Shown: positions 52,572-61,435 of the stretch, one piece after another
How the letters are laid out: each line of letters begins with the position of its first letter
Numbering within the stretch: position 1 is the stretch's first letter
From: Vicinamibacterales bacterium
GTDB lineage: Bacteria > Acidobacteriota > Vicinamibacteria > Vicinamibacterales > UBA2999
DNA: 64,000 nucleotides
Reading direction: 5' to 3'
Assembly: GCA_041394705.1 (NCBI GenBank)
Contig: JAWKHS010000003.1
Location: 124,001-188,000, forward strand
Translations under genes and position numbers: made by a program
Notes under the pieces: generated by a model
The model's input: the letters and a program-made list of their open reading frames with translations, nothing else
What the model was told of the DNA's origin: nothing
Database searches by the model: none

Positions 52572-52599
52572 CGAGGGCGCGCCGTGAGGCGCGCCCTCG
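52572..52599. terminator. 12-bp perfect hairpin between convergent protease and creatininase genes
   Basis: CGAGGGCGCGCC (52572-52583), loop GTGA, GGCGCGCCCTCG (52588-52599), then GTTGATGT. Bidirectional by symmetry. A second GC-rich inverted region around 52527-52557 (GGTCCCGGG/CCCGGGGCC types) precedes it. Confidence 0.65.
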
Positions 52600-52663
52600 G
52601 TTGATGTGCGGCGTGACGCCGTTCTCCGACAACCGAATCCCGGGCCACGGGCCCCGAGCCGCG

Positions 52664-53614
52664 CTACTGACTCCCCCCCGCCATGATCCGCTGAATCTGC
52701 GCGACGGTGTTCTTCACGCCGAACTCCTGGAAGATCTTGCCGAGCTCTTTCGTGGAGGGGTGCGGGTCGCCGGTGAGACCGTTGTTCACGCGCGGCGGGG
52801 CGTTGGGATTCGGGGCGCGACGCTGGCCGCCCTGGCGGGCGGGCGGCGTCTGGCCGGCGGCAATGGCGGCCTCGCGCGCCATCCGCGCGTCGCGGGCGGC
52901 CTTCCACTCCTCCGGCGTCTGGCCGGTGGGATCGAAGGGCACCGTCTTGTAGATGGGCCGGACGTAGGCGCCTGGCGAGGGCTCCAGGTACAGCATCTTC
53001 GAGGTGTCCATCACGGCGCCGTGCCCGCCCACGGGCAGCTTGTGCTCGTAGAGGTACATCTGCACGTCGTCCTGGTACTTCGTGTAGAAGTCCGGTACGT
53101 AGTGGACGCGGATGCCCTTGGGCGCCCACTTCGCGTCCATCTCCTCGGCCGCTTCCTTCATCTGGCGCTGCCCGCCGCCGTGGTCGCCCATCACGAAGAT
53201 GTGCGTGAAGCCGCTCCAGGCCATGCTCTCGATCTCGGCGATCTTGAGCTGCTTGAAGACCTCGGGCGGCAGGGTGATGCCGCCGGGCGTGTTCGTGCCC
53301 TCCTGCACGCCGGTGGCGCCCACGTCGATGGGCATCACCGGGGCCACCAGGGCGTTGCCGAGACGCTTCGCGACGTCGATGGCCGTGGCGCGCGACATGA
53401 TCGTGTGCCCGCCGAGGATGTTCTGCGGTCCGCGCTCCTCGGTGCCGCCGTTCACGATGAGCACCGACGTCATGCCCGCGGCCATCTTGGCCGCGACCTC
53501 GCTGTGCGTCAGATACTCCAGTTCCACCGTCTCGCCCACGGGCTTGCCGACCTGCGCGATGGCCGGCCCGGCCGACAGGGCCAGGCACACCGCCAGGCTC
53601 GCGATCCTCGTCAT
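52664..53614 (-). CDS. Secreted creatininase-family protein, single domain
   Basis: 316 residues. ATG 53614 follows GGGAGGAC and opens a signal peptide ending AIAQ. The creatininase fold (about 33-245) shows LIVNGGTEERGPQNILGGHT, PVMPIDVG, GGITLPPEVF and FVMGDHGGGQRQM. The first metal histidine (normally in GPH) is Gln here, while H and D in GDHGG remain, so activity is uncertain. A disordered tail from about 246 (GQTPPARQGGQRRAPNPNAPP) ends in a short conserved helix. A distant relative of the tandem protein at 34620, encoded far away. Confidence 0.82.
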   Translation of the reverse strand: MTRIASLAVCLALSAGPAIAQVGKPVGETVELEYLTHSEVAAKMAAGMTSVLIVNGGTEERGPQNILGGHTIMSRATAIDVAKRLGNALVAPVMPIDVGATGVQEGTNTPGGITLPPEVFKQLKIAEIESMAWSGFTHIFVMGDHGGGQRQMKEAAEEMDAKWAPKGIRVHYVPDFYTKYQDDVQMYLYEHKLPVGGHGAVMDTSKMLYLEPSPGAYVRPIYKTVPFDPTGQTPEEWKAARDARMAREAAIAAGQTPPARQGGQRRAPNPNAPPRVNNGLTGDPHPSTKELGKIFQEFGVKNTVAQIQRIMAGGSQ

Positions 53615-53739
53615 ACCGACGTCCTCCCAGTTCCCCGTCGCGATGCGGCGGGGCTTGCATTCTACGCCCGCGCCCGGCTCGCGCGATGTCGCGCCGTGTC
53701 TCCGGGCCGCCGGAGGGCGGCGGTCCGGCGCCGGCGCCG

Positions 53740-56100
53740 TCAGGTCGCGGCCGGGGCATCCGCCGCGTGCAGCAGCGGCGCCGTCTCGACGGGTCCGGTC
53801 ACGGGGATGCCGAGGTCCGTGATGAGGCCGTCCGACAGGCGGTAGACCCATCCGTGGATACGGACCGGCCGGCCCGCCGCCCAGGCCTGCCGCAACACGA
53901 CGGTCCGGCTCAGGTCGTAGACCTGCTCGACCACGTTCAGCTCCACGAGGCGCTCGAAGCGCTTCTCCGGCTCGGGGATCGCCTCGAGCTCCGCCTTCCG
54001 CAGGCGGATGACGTCGCGGATGTGGCGGACCCACGTGCCGGCCAGGCCGCCCAGTTCCGGCCCCATCGCCGCCTTCACGCCGCCGCACCCGTAGTGGCCG
54101 CACACGATGATGTCGTTGATGCCCAGCACCGACACCCCGTAGTCCACGACGCTCATCAGGTTCATGTCCGTGTGCACCACCATGTTGGCGACGTTGCGGT
54201 GGATGAACATGTCGCCGGGCGTCGTGCCGGTGATGACGTCGGGCGGCACGCGCGAGTCGCTGCAGCCGATCCACAGGCAGAAAGGCTGCTGGTGCCTCGC
54301 CAGCTCGGCGAAGAGGTCCGGGTTGTCGCGCTGCATCCGGGCGCTCCACTCGCGATTGCGCGCCAGGAGCGTCTGCTCGAGGTCGGCGTTCTGGGGGATC
54401 GACGTGCGGGCCTGGGGAGCCGGCCTGAACGGCGGCGCCGCGGCGCCCTTGCGCAGCCGGTGAATCACGGACACGACGTCGGCGACGTCGGACAGGACGT
54501 GGGTTCCCGGCACCACGCCCGGGGCCAGTCCCGCGTCCCGCAGCATCCGCGACGGCTGGCTCCACATCTCGGTGAAGAACACCTCGGTGCCCCGTGACTG
54601 CAGGTCGGCGACGATGTCGAACAGCGCGTTCAGGCCGCTCTGGTCGATGAACGGCACGTCGGCCATGCGGATGACCACGTACGGCGACGAGGGCAGCGAC
54701 GCCGCGAGCTCCTGGAGGGCGGAGGTGAAGCCGAAGTGCAGCGGGCCGTGCAGGTGCTTCACCGTGACCATACCCGCGATCTCGCCGAACTGGGCCGCCT
54801 CGTCCGGGTGATCCGGCTCACGGACGAAGGCCTCGAGCCCCGCGATGCGCGACCGCTCCGACGACTCCTCGCCCATGCGCTTCAGGAAGAGCAGCGACGC
54901 CACGGCCACGCCGAGCGCCACCGCCTGGATGAGATCGAAGAACACCGTGAACACGAGCACCAGCACCAGGACCGCCGCGTCCGCGCGCGGCACGTGGCGG
55001 AGCTGCTGAATGCCGCGCCGGTCCATGATGCTCAGGCCGACCGACACCAGGATGCCGGCCAGCACCGCCAGCGGCACGTAGGCGGCGAAGCGCCCGAGGC
55101 CCAGGAGCACGGCCAGGAGCAGCAGCCCGTGCACCATGCCGCTGATGCGCGTCTTGCCGCCGCTGCCGATGTTGACCACCGTGCGCATCGTCGCGCCCGC
55201 GCCGGGCAGGCCCCCGATGAGGGCCGCCGCCATGTTGCCCAGGCCCTGCCCGAGGAGCTCCTGCTCGCTGTCGTGGCGGGTGCGCGTCATGCTGTCGGCC
55301 ACGAGCGACGTCAGCAGCGAGTCGATCGCGCCGAGCGCCGCAAGCGCGATGCCGTCGCTCACGATCGTGCTCCACAGGTGGGCCTCGATACCGAAGAAGC
55401 CCGCCAGCTGCAGCGCCGGCAGGCCGCCGGGAATCGTGCCGATGCGGGGCACGTCCCAGCCGAGCACCACCGAGAGGCCCGTCACGCCCAGCAGGGCCAC
55501 GAGCGTCGCGGGAATGGCCTTCGTCACGCGCGGCAGCGCCACGATCACGCCGTAGGTGAGGGCCGCCAGCGCCACGGTGAGCGGGTTGATGGCCGACAGG
55601 GGCTGGCCGATCCGGAGGAGGACGTCGATGACGGCGCCGGGCGAGGCGTGCCCGAGGATGGGGAAGACCTGCAGGAGGATGATGATCGTGCCGATGCCGG
55701 ACATGAAGCCCGACACCACCGGGTACGGCACGTAGCGGATGTACTTGCCGACCCGCATCAGGCCCAGCCCCACCTGGAACACGCCAGCCACGAAGAAGGT
55801 CAGGAACACGGCGCCCAGCGCCTGCTCCGGGGTCTCGGCCCGCGACGCCACGTTGGCGGCGACGGCAGAGCTCACGACCGTCATCGGGCCGGTGGGCCCG
55901 CTCACCTGGGCCGGCGTGCCGCCGAGCCAGGCCGCCACGAGGCCGAGCGCCATGGCGCCATAGATGCCGGCCGCGGCGCCAAGGCCGCTCTGGACGCCGA
56001 ACGCCAGCGCCAGCGGCAGGGCGACGATGCCGGCGGTCACGCCGCCGAAGAGGTCGCCGCGCAGGTTGGACAGATCGAACCGAAACAGACGCGAGAACAT
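53740..56100 (-). CDS. SulP anion transporter - STAS - beta-carbonic anhydrase fusion
   Basis: 786 residues. Residues 1-410 form the SulP membrane domain (GGVTAGIVALPLALAFGV, VSGPTGPMTVV, helix-rich to LGVAVASLLFL). Residues about 440-550 are a STAS domain (VIRMADVPFIDQSGLNALFDI). Residues about 565-770 are a beta-class carbonic anhydrase with all zinc and catalytic residues: C613 and D615 with R617 (CSDSR), H669 and C672 (GHYGC). Fusions of this kind are described and proposed to be bicarbonate transporters coupled to hydration. It likely takes up or releases bicarbonate at the inner membrane. ATG 56100; monocistronic. Confidence 0.93.
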   Translation of the reverse strand: MFSRLFRFDLSNLRGDLFGGVTAGIVALPLALAFGVQSGLGAAAGIYGAMALGLVAAWLGGTPAQVSGPTGPMTVVSSAVAANVASRAETPEQALGAVFLTFFVAGVFQVGLGLMRVGKYIRYVPYPVVSGFMSGIGTIIILLQVFPILGHASPGAVIDVLLRIGQPLSAINPLTVALAALTYGVIVALPRVTKAIPATLVALLGVTGLSVVLGWDVPRIGTIPGGLPALQLAGFFGIEAHLWSTIVSDGIALAALGAIDSLLTSLVADSMTRTRHDSEQELLGQGLGNMAAALIGGLPGAGATMRTVVNIGSGGKTRISGMVHGLLLLAVLLGLGRFAAYVPLAVLAGILVSVGLSIMDRRGIQQLRHVPRADAAVLVLVLVFTVFFDLIQAVALGVAVASLLFLKRMGEESSERSRIAGLEAFVREPDHPDEAAQFGEIAGMVTVKHLHGPLHFGFTSALQELAASLPSSPYVVIRMADVPFIDQSGLNALFDIVADLQSRGTEVFFTEMWSQPSRMLRDAGLAPGVVPGTHVLSDVADVVSVIHRLRKGAAAPPFRPAPQARTSIPQNADLEQTLLARNREWSARMQRDNPDLFAELARHQQPFCLWIGCSDSRVPPDVITGTTPGDMFIHRNVANMVVHTDMNLMSVVDYGVSVLGINDIIVCGHYGCGGVKAAMGPELGGLAGTWVRHIRDVIRLRKAELEAIPEPEKRFERLVELNVVEQVYDLSRTVVLRQAWAAGRPVRIHGWVYRLSDGLITDLGIPVTGPVETAPLLHAADAPAAT

Positions 56101-56235
56101 GGATGAGAGCCTCCCGGCGGAACCCTGGCGTGCACCGGAGGGCGCACGCCGCCTGACGTCGAACCACGAGCGGCTCCTCGACCCTCGGGCACACGAGGTG
56201 CGCCAGGGCGGGGCCGCCCGACGAACGGCTGGCCG

Positions 56236-56556
56236 TCAGGCGCGCTCGGGTGGGTTCTCGGGGACGTCGAGGACGGGGGCGGGCAGGGCGGCGGCGTCCG
56301 GGCCGTGCGGGCCGAGATCGCGCGCCGCCATCGCAGGCACGGCGTCGACGGACCCGGAGGCCGGCGCCACGAAATCGCGTTCGCTTTCGGCGGACTGCGT
56401 TTCCTCGTACTCGGCCGGGCTCGCGAGGGCCGGCGCGACCGACATCCCCGCCGCCAGGGTGGCCACGACGAGCGCTCCCACGACGAGCGCCGGCCGCCAG
56501 CCCGCGCGAAGGGCCCGGCGCATCGACCACCGGCGGGACGGCTGAGTGTCGCTCAC
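56236..56556 (-). CDS. Small membrane-anchored hypothetical protein
   Basis: 106 residues from GTG 56556. A basic N-terminus (RRWSMRRALRAGWR) is followed by one hydrophobic segment (about 23-46), then an acidic Pro/Ala-rich tail. Bitopic, tail outside by the positive-inside rule. A TAGAGT hexamer lies ten bases upstream of the start. No family recognised; the promoter and codon bias support it. Confidence 0.5.
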   Translation of the reverse strand: MSDTQPSRRWSMRRALRAGWRPALVVGALVVATLAAGMSVAPALASPAEYEETQSAESERDFVAPASGSVDAVPAMAARDLGPHGPDAAALPAPVLDVPENPPERA

Positions 56557-56566
56557 GAGGCGCCCT

Positions 56567-56572
56567 ACTCTA
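56567..56572 (-). promoter_or_regulatory. -10-like TAGAGT before small membrane protein
   Basis: Minus-strand TAGAGT ends ten bases before GTG 56556; short or no leader. Confidence 0.4.
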
Positions 56573-56615
56573 CACCGGCGCCCCGGCGGATGGCGGACGG
56601 AAAGTGTCCGGCCCG

Positions 56616-58532
56616 TCAGCGGAGGGCATCCAGCTCCTCCCAGCGGGCGTACGCGGCCAGGATCTCGCCGGGCAGCGCCTCCAGGCGGGCCATGACCGCG
56701 TGAATCTCGGCCGCCGGCTTCTTGTAGAAGTCCGGCGCGTGGATATCAGCGGTGAGGCGGCGCTGCTCGCTCTCGAGCGCGTCGATTCTGGCCGGCAGGG
56801 CCTCGCGCTCCAGCCGCTCCTTGTTCGTGGCCTTGCGTGGTGCCGCCGACGCGGGCGCCGGCGCGTCCGGACCTGCCGCCGGGGCCGGCGGCAGGTCCCT
56901 GCGCGCGGGGGACGCCGCCGGGGGCGGGTCCACGACCGCGGCCGGGCGCTGGCGCAGCCAGTCCTCGTAGCCGCCCACGTACTCGACGATCGTCCCGTGC
57001 CCCTCGAAGGCGAGCGTGCTCGTCACCACGTGGTCCAGGAACCGCCGATCGTGGCTGACCAGCAGGAGCGTGCCCGGCCACTCGACCAGTTGCGCCTCGA
57101 GCAGTTCGAGCGTCTCGAGATCGAGGTCGTTCGTGGGCTCGTCCAGCACCAGCACGTTGGCGGGCCGCGTCAGGAGGCGCGCCAGGAGCAGGCGGTTCCG
57201 CTCGCCTCCGGACAGCGCCTTCACCGGCGATCGCGCCCGCTCGCGCGAGAACAGGAAGTCCTCCAGGTAGCCGTGGACGTGCCGGACACGCCCCCCGACG
57301 GTCACCCGGTCGTTGCCGTCGCCCACCGTGTCCACGACCGTGCGCTCGGGATCGAGCTGCTCGCGCTGCTGGTCGTAGTAGGCGATCTGCACGTTGGCGC
57401 CGCGCTCCACCGTGCCGGCGTCCGGCGCCAGGTCGCCCAGGAGCAGGCGGAGCAGCGTGGTCTTGCCGGCGCCGTTCGGGCCGATGAGGCCGATCCGGTC
57501 TCCGCGCATCACGCGCGTGGAGAAGCCCGCGACGACCGGCGTTCCGTCGAAGGCTTTCGAGAGGCCTTCCACGGCGAACACGAGACGGCCCGACGTCTCC
57601 GCCTGCTCGATCGAGAGGGCCACCGTGCCCATCTGCGCCCGCCGGGCCGCGCGCTCCTTGCGCATCTCCAGCAGGCGCAGCTTCCGGCCCTCATCGCGCG
57701 TGCGGCGCGCCTTGATCCCACGGCGCAGCCAGGCTTCCTCCTCGGCGAGCTTCTTGTCGAACTTCTGCTCGGCGATGGCCTGGTTGGCGAGCCACTCCTC
57801 CTTCTTCCTGAGGAACGTGGCGTAGTCGCCGGGCCAGGAGGTGAGGCGCCCGCGATCCAGCTCGATGACCCGCGTGGCGAGCCGCTCCAGGAACGCGCGG
57901 TCGTGCGTGACGAAGAGCACCGCGCCCGCGTAGGAGGCCAGGAACGTCTCGAGCCACTCGATGGCCTCGATGTCCAGGTGGTTCGTGGGCTCGTCCAGGA
58001 GCAGCACGTCCGGCGAGGCCACGAGCGCCTGTGCGAGGAGCACGCGCCGACGCCAGCCGCCCGAGAGTGTGTCCACGGGGGCGTCGGCGGGCAGGTCCAG
58101 CCGCGTGAGGACGAGTTCGACGCGCTGCTCCAGCGTCCAGCCGTCCTTCTCTTCGAGCTCGTGCTGGAGCCGGCCCATGCGCTCCAGCGCGCCGTCCACG
58201 CCGTGGGCCACGTCCACGGCGGCGTGATGATAGGCCGCGACGAGCGTGCTCAGATCCCCGAGGCCCTGGGCGACGACATCGAAGACGCTGTCGTGCGTGT
58301 CCAGCGGCACGTCCTGTTCGAGCCGCGCCACCCGCGTCGCCGGCCCGCGCCACACGACGCCCTTGTCGGGCGCGATCTCGCCGCTCACGATCTTCAGCAG
58401 CGTGGACTTGCCGGTGCCGTTCCGGCCGATGAGGGCCGTCCGCTCGCCGGGCTCGATGGCCAGCGACACGTCGTCGAGCAGGGGCAGGTGGCCGTAGGCG
58501 TGGTGGAGATGGTCGAACGTCAGGAGGGGCAC
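56616..58532 (-). CDS. uup: ABC-F ATPase Uup
   Basis: 638 residues from GTG 58532 (PLLTFDHLHHAYG), chosen because a TACCCT hexamer lies just upstream and the length then matches Uup. Two ABC domains: GRNGTGKST, LSGGWRRR, LLLDEPTNHLD; then a basic linker (LRRGIKARRTRDEGRKLRL, the Uup-type KARRTR region); then GPNGAGKTT, LSGGERNR, LVLDEPTNDLD. A Pro/Ala linker leads to a C-terminal coiled coil (about 565-636), the Uup DNA- or branch-binding domain. Uup acts in ribosome function and branched DNA intermediates. Confidence 0.93.
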   Translation of the reverse strand: MPLLTFDHLHHAYGHLPLLDDVSLAIEPGERTALIGRNGTGKSTLLKIVSGEIAPDKGVVWRGPATRVARLEQDVPLDTHDSVFDVVAQGLGDLSTLVAAYHHAAVDVAHGVDGALERMGRLQHELEEKDGWTLEQRVELVLTRLDLPADAPVDTLSGGWRRRVLLAQALVASPDVLLLDEPTNHLDIEAIEWLETFLASYAGAVLFVTHDRAFLERLATRVIELDRGRLTSWPGDYATFLRKKEEWLANQAIAEQKFDKKLAEEEAWLRRGIKARRTRDEGRKLRLLEMRKERAARRAQMGTVALSIEQAETSGRLVFAVEGLSKAFDGTPVVAGFSTRVMRGDRIGLIGPNGAGKTTLLRLLLGDLAPDAGTVERGANVQIAYYDQQREQLDPERTVVDTVGDGNDRVTVGGRVRHVHGYLEDFLFSRERARSPVKALSGGERNRLLLARLLTRPANVLVLDEPTNDLDLETLELLEAQLVEWPGTLLLVSHDRRFLDHVVTSTLAFEGHGTIVEYVGGYEDWLRQRPAAVVDPPPAASPARRDLPPAPAAGPDAPAPASAAPRKATNKERLEREALPARIDALESEQRRLTADIHAPDFYKKPAAEIHAVMARLEALPGEILAAYARWEELDALR

Positions 58533-58541
58533 GTCGCTCTT

Positions 58542-58547
58542 AGGGTA
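58542..58547 (-). promoter_or_regulatory. -10-like TACCCT of uup with flanking inverted repeat
   Basis: Minus-strand TACCCT ends nine bases before GTG 58532. Immediately upstream (58548-58560) is CGTCAG-C-CTGACG, an imperfect-spaced 6-bp inverted repeat overlapping the -10/-35 spacer, a possible operator. Confidence 0.4.
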
Positions 58548-58989
58548 CGTCAGCCTGACGAGAGGCCGGCGCGGACCGCCCCGATAACGGATGGCGACCG
58601 CTGTCACGCCGCGGTCGCGCAGGCGGGGAACCCGGCCGTCGGCTCCGATGAGTCGCGTCGGTCACCCGCACCTCCCGGCGAGGTGTCCTGCCGTCCAAAG
58701 CGCTTCTGGGGGCCCCCATCCCCTGCAGCGCGTGTCGCCCGCCTCCCGGTGCGAGTGTCGGAACTCCGCTCGACGACGACTCATAGTCGCCGCCGTCCGG
58801 GATCCCCGCCTGCGCACCAGGTGTCGCCGAGGGCTGTGCCGATCTCGCCACGGTCCGGCGTCCCGGCATGAGCGTGCTCTCACGCGCCTCGTAATCGCGC
58901 CGACGTGCGACGAAAGCGCATCGTTCACGCCCCGCGCCTGTGCTTGGCCTGCGCAGCGCGCACCAGCGCCAGGCGCGTCACTGCAGCGG
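58548..58989. other. About 440-base intergenic region upstream of uup
   Basis: No gene on either strand: open frames here have no third-position bias. It lies downstream of a TPR gene remnant and may contain more of the decayed material, too diverged for me to read. Confidence 0.45.
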
Positions 58990-59266
58990 CTACTCCGAAC
59001 GAGCGAGCCAGCGCTCGGTCTCCGAGATCCCTGGATGTTCGATGCGACGGCGCACCTCGAGGGGCGCGGGTGAACGCGCGCCGGGCGAGGGGAAACTCAC
59101 CGTTGGCGAAGAACGCCTCGCCCCAGGCCTGCGCCGCGTCGGCCTCGCCCCAGGCAAAGCCGCAGTCGGAATGGCTGGCGAGGTCGAGTGCCTCCCTGGC
59201 CGCGTGGATCGCTCCGGCCCCGCGCGAGGAGTCGAGTCGGCCAGTCACGACTCGCGGCGAGACGTC
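58990..59266 (-). pseudogene. Frameshifted C-terminal remnant of a TPR protein
   Basis: One minus frame reads AAREALDLASHSDCGFAW, then GEADAAQAWGEAFFANGEF and PLARRAFTRA, a TPR hairpin pair (G-F-A-W-G-E-A-D is typical). At about 59073-59079 the sense jumps frame and continues LEVRRRIEHPGISETERWL to a TAG at 58990-58992, the normal end of such proteins. So one base has been gained or lost. Upstream the similarity fades near 59266 and no start is visible. The whole parent (usually several hundred residues, often an ATPase with TPR tail) is gone. Confidence 0.65.
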
Positions 59267-59313
59267 CTCAGGTCCAGTGGGCGCGCCCCGCCGTACGGCG
59301 CAGGCCCCGACGC

Positions 59314-59844
59314 CTACGTCCGATCGGTGAGCCAGTAGTTCCGGAGCGCCTCGGCGATCTTCGGCCGGTCGAGCCCGAGCTCGTCGTGGTCGGCCTTGAA
59401 GCGCAGGTACGCGACGATGGCTGCCGCCTCGGCCGGCGTGAAGGCGCGGAAGCGGTCGGAGATGGCCTCGAACCACGTCCAGCTCCCGTAGCGGCGTTCG
59501 TTCACGGGTGTGTGGCGCTGGGCATCGAGCAGTCCGTGCCACAGGTAGAAGAGCGGTTCGGCCTGACGCAACCGGCCCCGCAGGTCCGCCACCAGGTACG
59601 CCGGCAGGTAGTAGCGGAACGCGGCGCTCGAGAAGAACGCCAGTGCCGAGCCGAAGCCATCCGGTGCCCGGTCGATGAAGGCGGCGTCCACCTCCTGCCA
59701 GGCCGGGACGTGCCGGAACTCCGCCTCGAGCAGGAACGGCTCGTCGCCCTCGTTCCCGCTGCGCAGATCCGCGGGGTCAGGGGCAGGCGTGTCCCGAAAG
59801 GCCTCGCGGATGTGGGCTTCGAGCCGGTCCAGGTGGTCGTTCAC
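59314..59844 (-). CDS. Conserved hypothetical protein (DUF6714-like)
   Basis: 176 residues from GTG 59844. Soluble, no signal peptide. The characteristic centre is ALAFFSSAAFRYYLPAYLVADL (about 66-87) and the end is RFRAFTPAEAAAIVAYLRFKADHD, which I associate with DUF6714. Function unknown. It lies 70 bases downstream of the multicopper oxidase on the same strand, so cotranscription is possible. Confidence 0.7.
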   Translation of the reverse strand: MNDHLDRLEAHIREAFRDTPAPDPADLRSGNEGDEPFLLEAEFRHVPAWQEVDAAFIDRAPDGFGSALAFFSSAAFRYYLPAYLVADLRGRLRQAEPLFYLWHGLLDAQRHTPVNERRYGSWTWFEAISDRFRAFTPAEAAAIVAYLRFKADHDELGLDRPKIAEALRNYWLTDRT

Positions 59845-59914
59845 GAGGCGAATCCGGGGAGGATCCGAGCCAACGGCGTCGCGCTCCGCTCGCTGGCGGC
59901 CACGCCCGCACGCG

Positions 59915-61405
59915 TCAGGGCTTCTTCGGCGGCGCGTGCGTGTGCGCGACGGGTTCGCCGGGACCCACCTGCACGGTGCCCATCAGCCCGCCTTCGGCGT
60001 GGTCCAGGATGTGGCAGTGAATCATCCACGTGCCCGGGCGCTCGTCGAACGTCACCAGGATGCGCGCCGTGGTCTTCATCGGGATGTTGACCGTGTCCTT
60101 CCACACCATGGGCCGGAGCGGCTCGCCCTTCTCGTCCACCACCATGAAGAAGTAGCCGTGCAGGTGGAACGGGTGGTCCCAGTCCGTGTCGTTCTGCACC
60201 GTCCACAGCTGCGTCTCGCCCAGCTTGGCCTGGAACGGCTTGGCCTTCCAGTAGGGCACGCCGTTGATCCTGAACTCGGACTTGCCGGCTTCCTGCGGCG
60301 GCAGCGTGAACACCATCGGCACCGGCGTGGCGCCCGCGGTGGGCGGCGGGACGAGCGTGCGGTGGATCTCGGGGAGCTTCACGTCCGTGACGGTCGGCTC
60401 CGGCGAGAGGGCCACCGTCATGATGTCCTCGACGCTGCGGTACTCGATCGAGCCGTAGCCGCGGTTGTAGAGCATGGCCCGCAGCGTGAGCTCCGAGCCG
60501 GGCTTGCCGGTGGGGCGGACGATCACGTCCTTGCGCTCGCCCGAGGTCACGAGCAGGATGCCCGTCTTCGTGGGGGATTCCTGCAGGCCGCCGTCCTCGC
60601 CAATCACCGTGAACTCCTGGCCGTCCAGGTCCAGGTAGAAGAAGCGGCTCTTCGCCATGTTCGCGATCCGCCACCGCTGCGGGGCGCCGGAGCGGGCGCG
60701 GATCGTGGGCCGCGTGCGGCCGTTCACCAGCACGTAGGCGCCCTCGCGCCCGAACACCATGCCAGCCGACCCGCCGCTGTCGGCGGGCTCCAGCGTCCCG
60801 CTGCTGTCGAACCCGATGTCGCTCAGCACGATCGTCACCGTGTCGGGCACGCCGACGCCGTCGTTCGGGTCCTCCACGAGCAACGGCCCGTACAGCCCGT
60901 AGCCGACTTGCGCGGCCGACTCGTAGTGCGGGTGGTACCAGTACAAGGAGGCGTCGCGCAGGATGAAGTCGTAGGTGAACGTCTCGCCCTTCTTGACGGC
61001 AGGCTGCGTGATGTCGGGGACGCCGTCCATCTCGATCGGCAGCCGGATGCCGTGCCAGTGGATGGTGGTGGGCTGATCCAGCTCGTTCTTCAGGTGGACG
61101 ATGAGGCGGTCGCCCACCTTCCCCTTGATGAGGGGGCCCGGCAGGACGCCGTTGTAGGTCCAGGCCTTGACCGTCTTGCCGGGCGACACCTCCACCTCGG
61201 CGATCTTGGCGGTGAGCGTGACCTCGACGATGTTCGGGTCGGGATTGGTGTCTTCGGCCTCGGGAAGCTTCACGCCGTCGGTCCAACCCGCGGGGGCATA
61301 CGACGGCACCTGGGCGTTGGCCGGCGCGACCCCCAGGGCGGCGAAGCTCAGCGCGGCGAGGGCGGCCGACGCGAGCAGGGAACGGGTCAGGGTGTCGTGG
61401 CGCAT
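59915..61405 (-). CDS. Multicopper oxidase (three-domain, laccase-like)
   Basis: 496 residues; ATG 61405 opens a signal peptide ending APANAQ. All copper ligand motifs are present: HWHG (H116, H118), HPH (H158, H160), HPFHLHG near residue 420 and HCHILDHAEGGLM near residue 465 with the type-1 Cys and axial Met. This is a complete type 1/2/3 copper enzyme of the CueO, CotA or bilirubin oxidase type. It lacks the Met-rich CueO insert, so Cu(I) oxidase is unproven; a phenol or metal oxidase is possible. Its C-terminus has a short His/Pro tail (HTHAPPKKP). Confidence 0.92.
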   Translation of the reverse strand: MRHDTLTRSLLASAALAALSFAALGVAPANAQVPSYAPAGWTDGVKLPEAEDTNPDPNIVEVTLTAKIAEVEVSPGKTVKAWTYNGVLPGPLIKGKVGDRLIVHLKNELDQPTTIHWHGIRLPIEMDGVPDITQPAVKKGETFTYDFILRDASLYWYHPHYESAAQVGYGLYGPLLVEDPNDGVGVPDTVTIVLSDIGFDSSGTLEPADSGGSAGMVFGREGAYVLVNGRTRPTIRARSGAPQRWRIANMAKSRFFYLDLDGQEFTVIGEDGGLQESPTKTGILLVTSGERKDVIVRPTGKPGSELTLRAMLYNRGYGSIEYRSVEDIMTVALSPEPTVTDVKLPEIHRTLVPPPTAGATPVPMVFTLPPQEAGKSEFRINGVPYWKAKPFQAKLGETQLWTVQNDTDWDHPFHLHGYFFMVVDEKGEPLRPMVWKDTVNIPMKTTARILVTFDERPGTWMIHCHILDHAEGGLMGTVQVGPGEPVAHTHAPPKKP

Positions 61406-61429
61406 GCAGGTACCCAGCGGATCGCCATA

Positions 61430-61435
61430 AGAGTA
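61430..61435 (-). promoter_or_regulatory. -10-like TACTCT of multicopper oxidase gene
   Basis: Minus-strand TACTCT lies 24 bases before ATG 61405. No clear Shine-Dalgarno sequence. Confidence 0.4.

Noticed and set aside
49818..53759. 1313-codon minus-strand open frame
   Set aside because: Joins antisense of the metalloprotease with an out-of-frame part of the creatininase gene.
58591..59073. Plus-strand 160-codon ORF upstream of uup
   Set aside because: No third-position bias, Arg/Pro-rich translation and overlap with the TPR remnant on the other strand.
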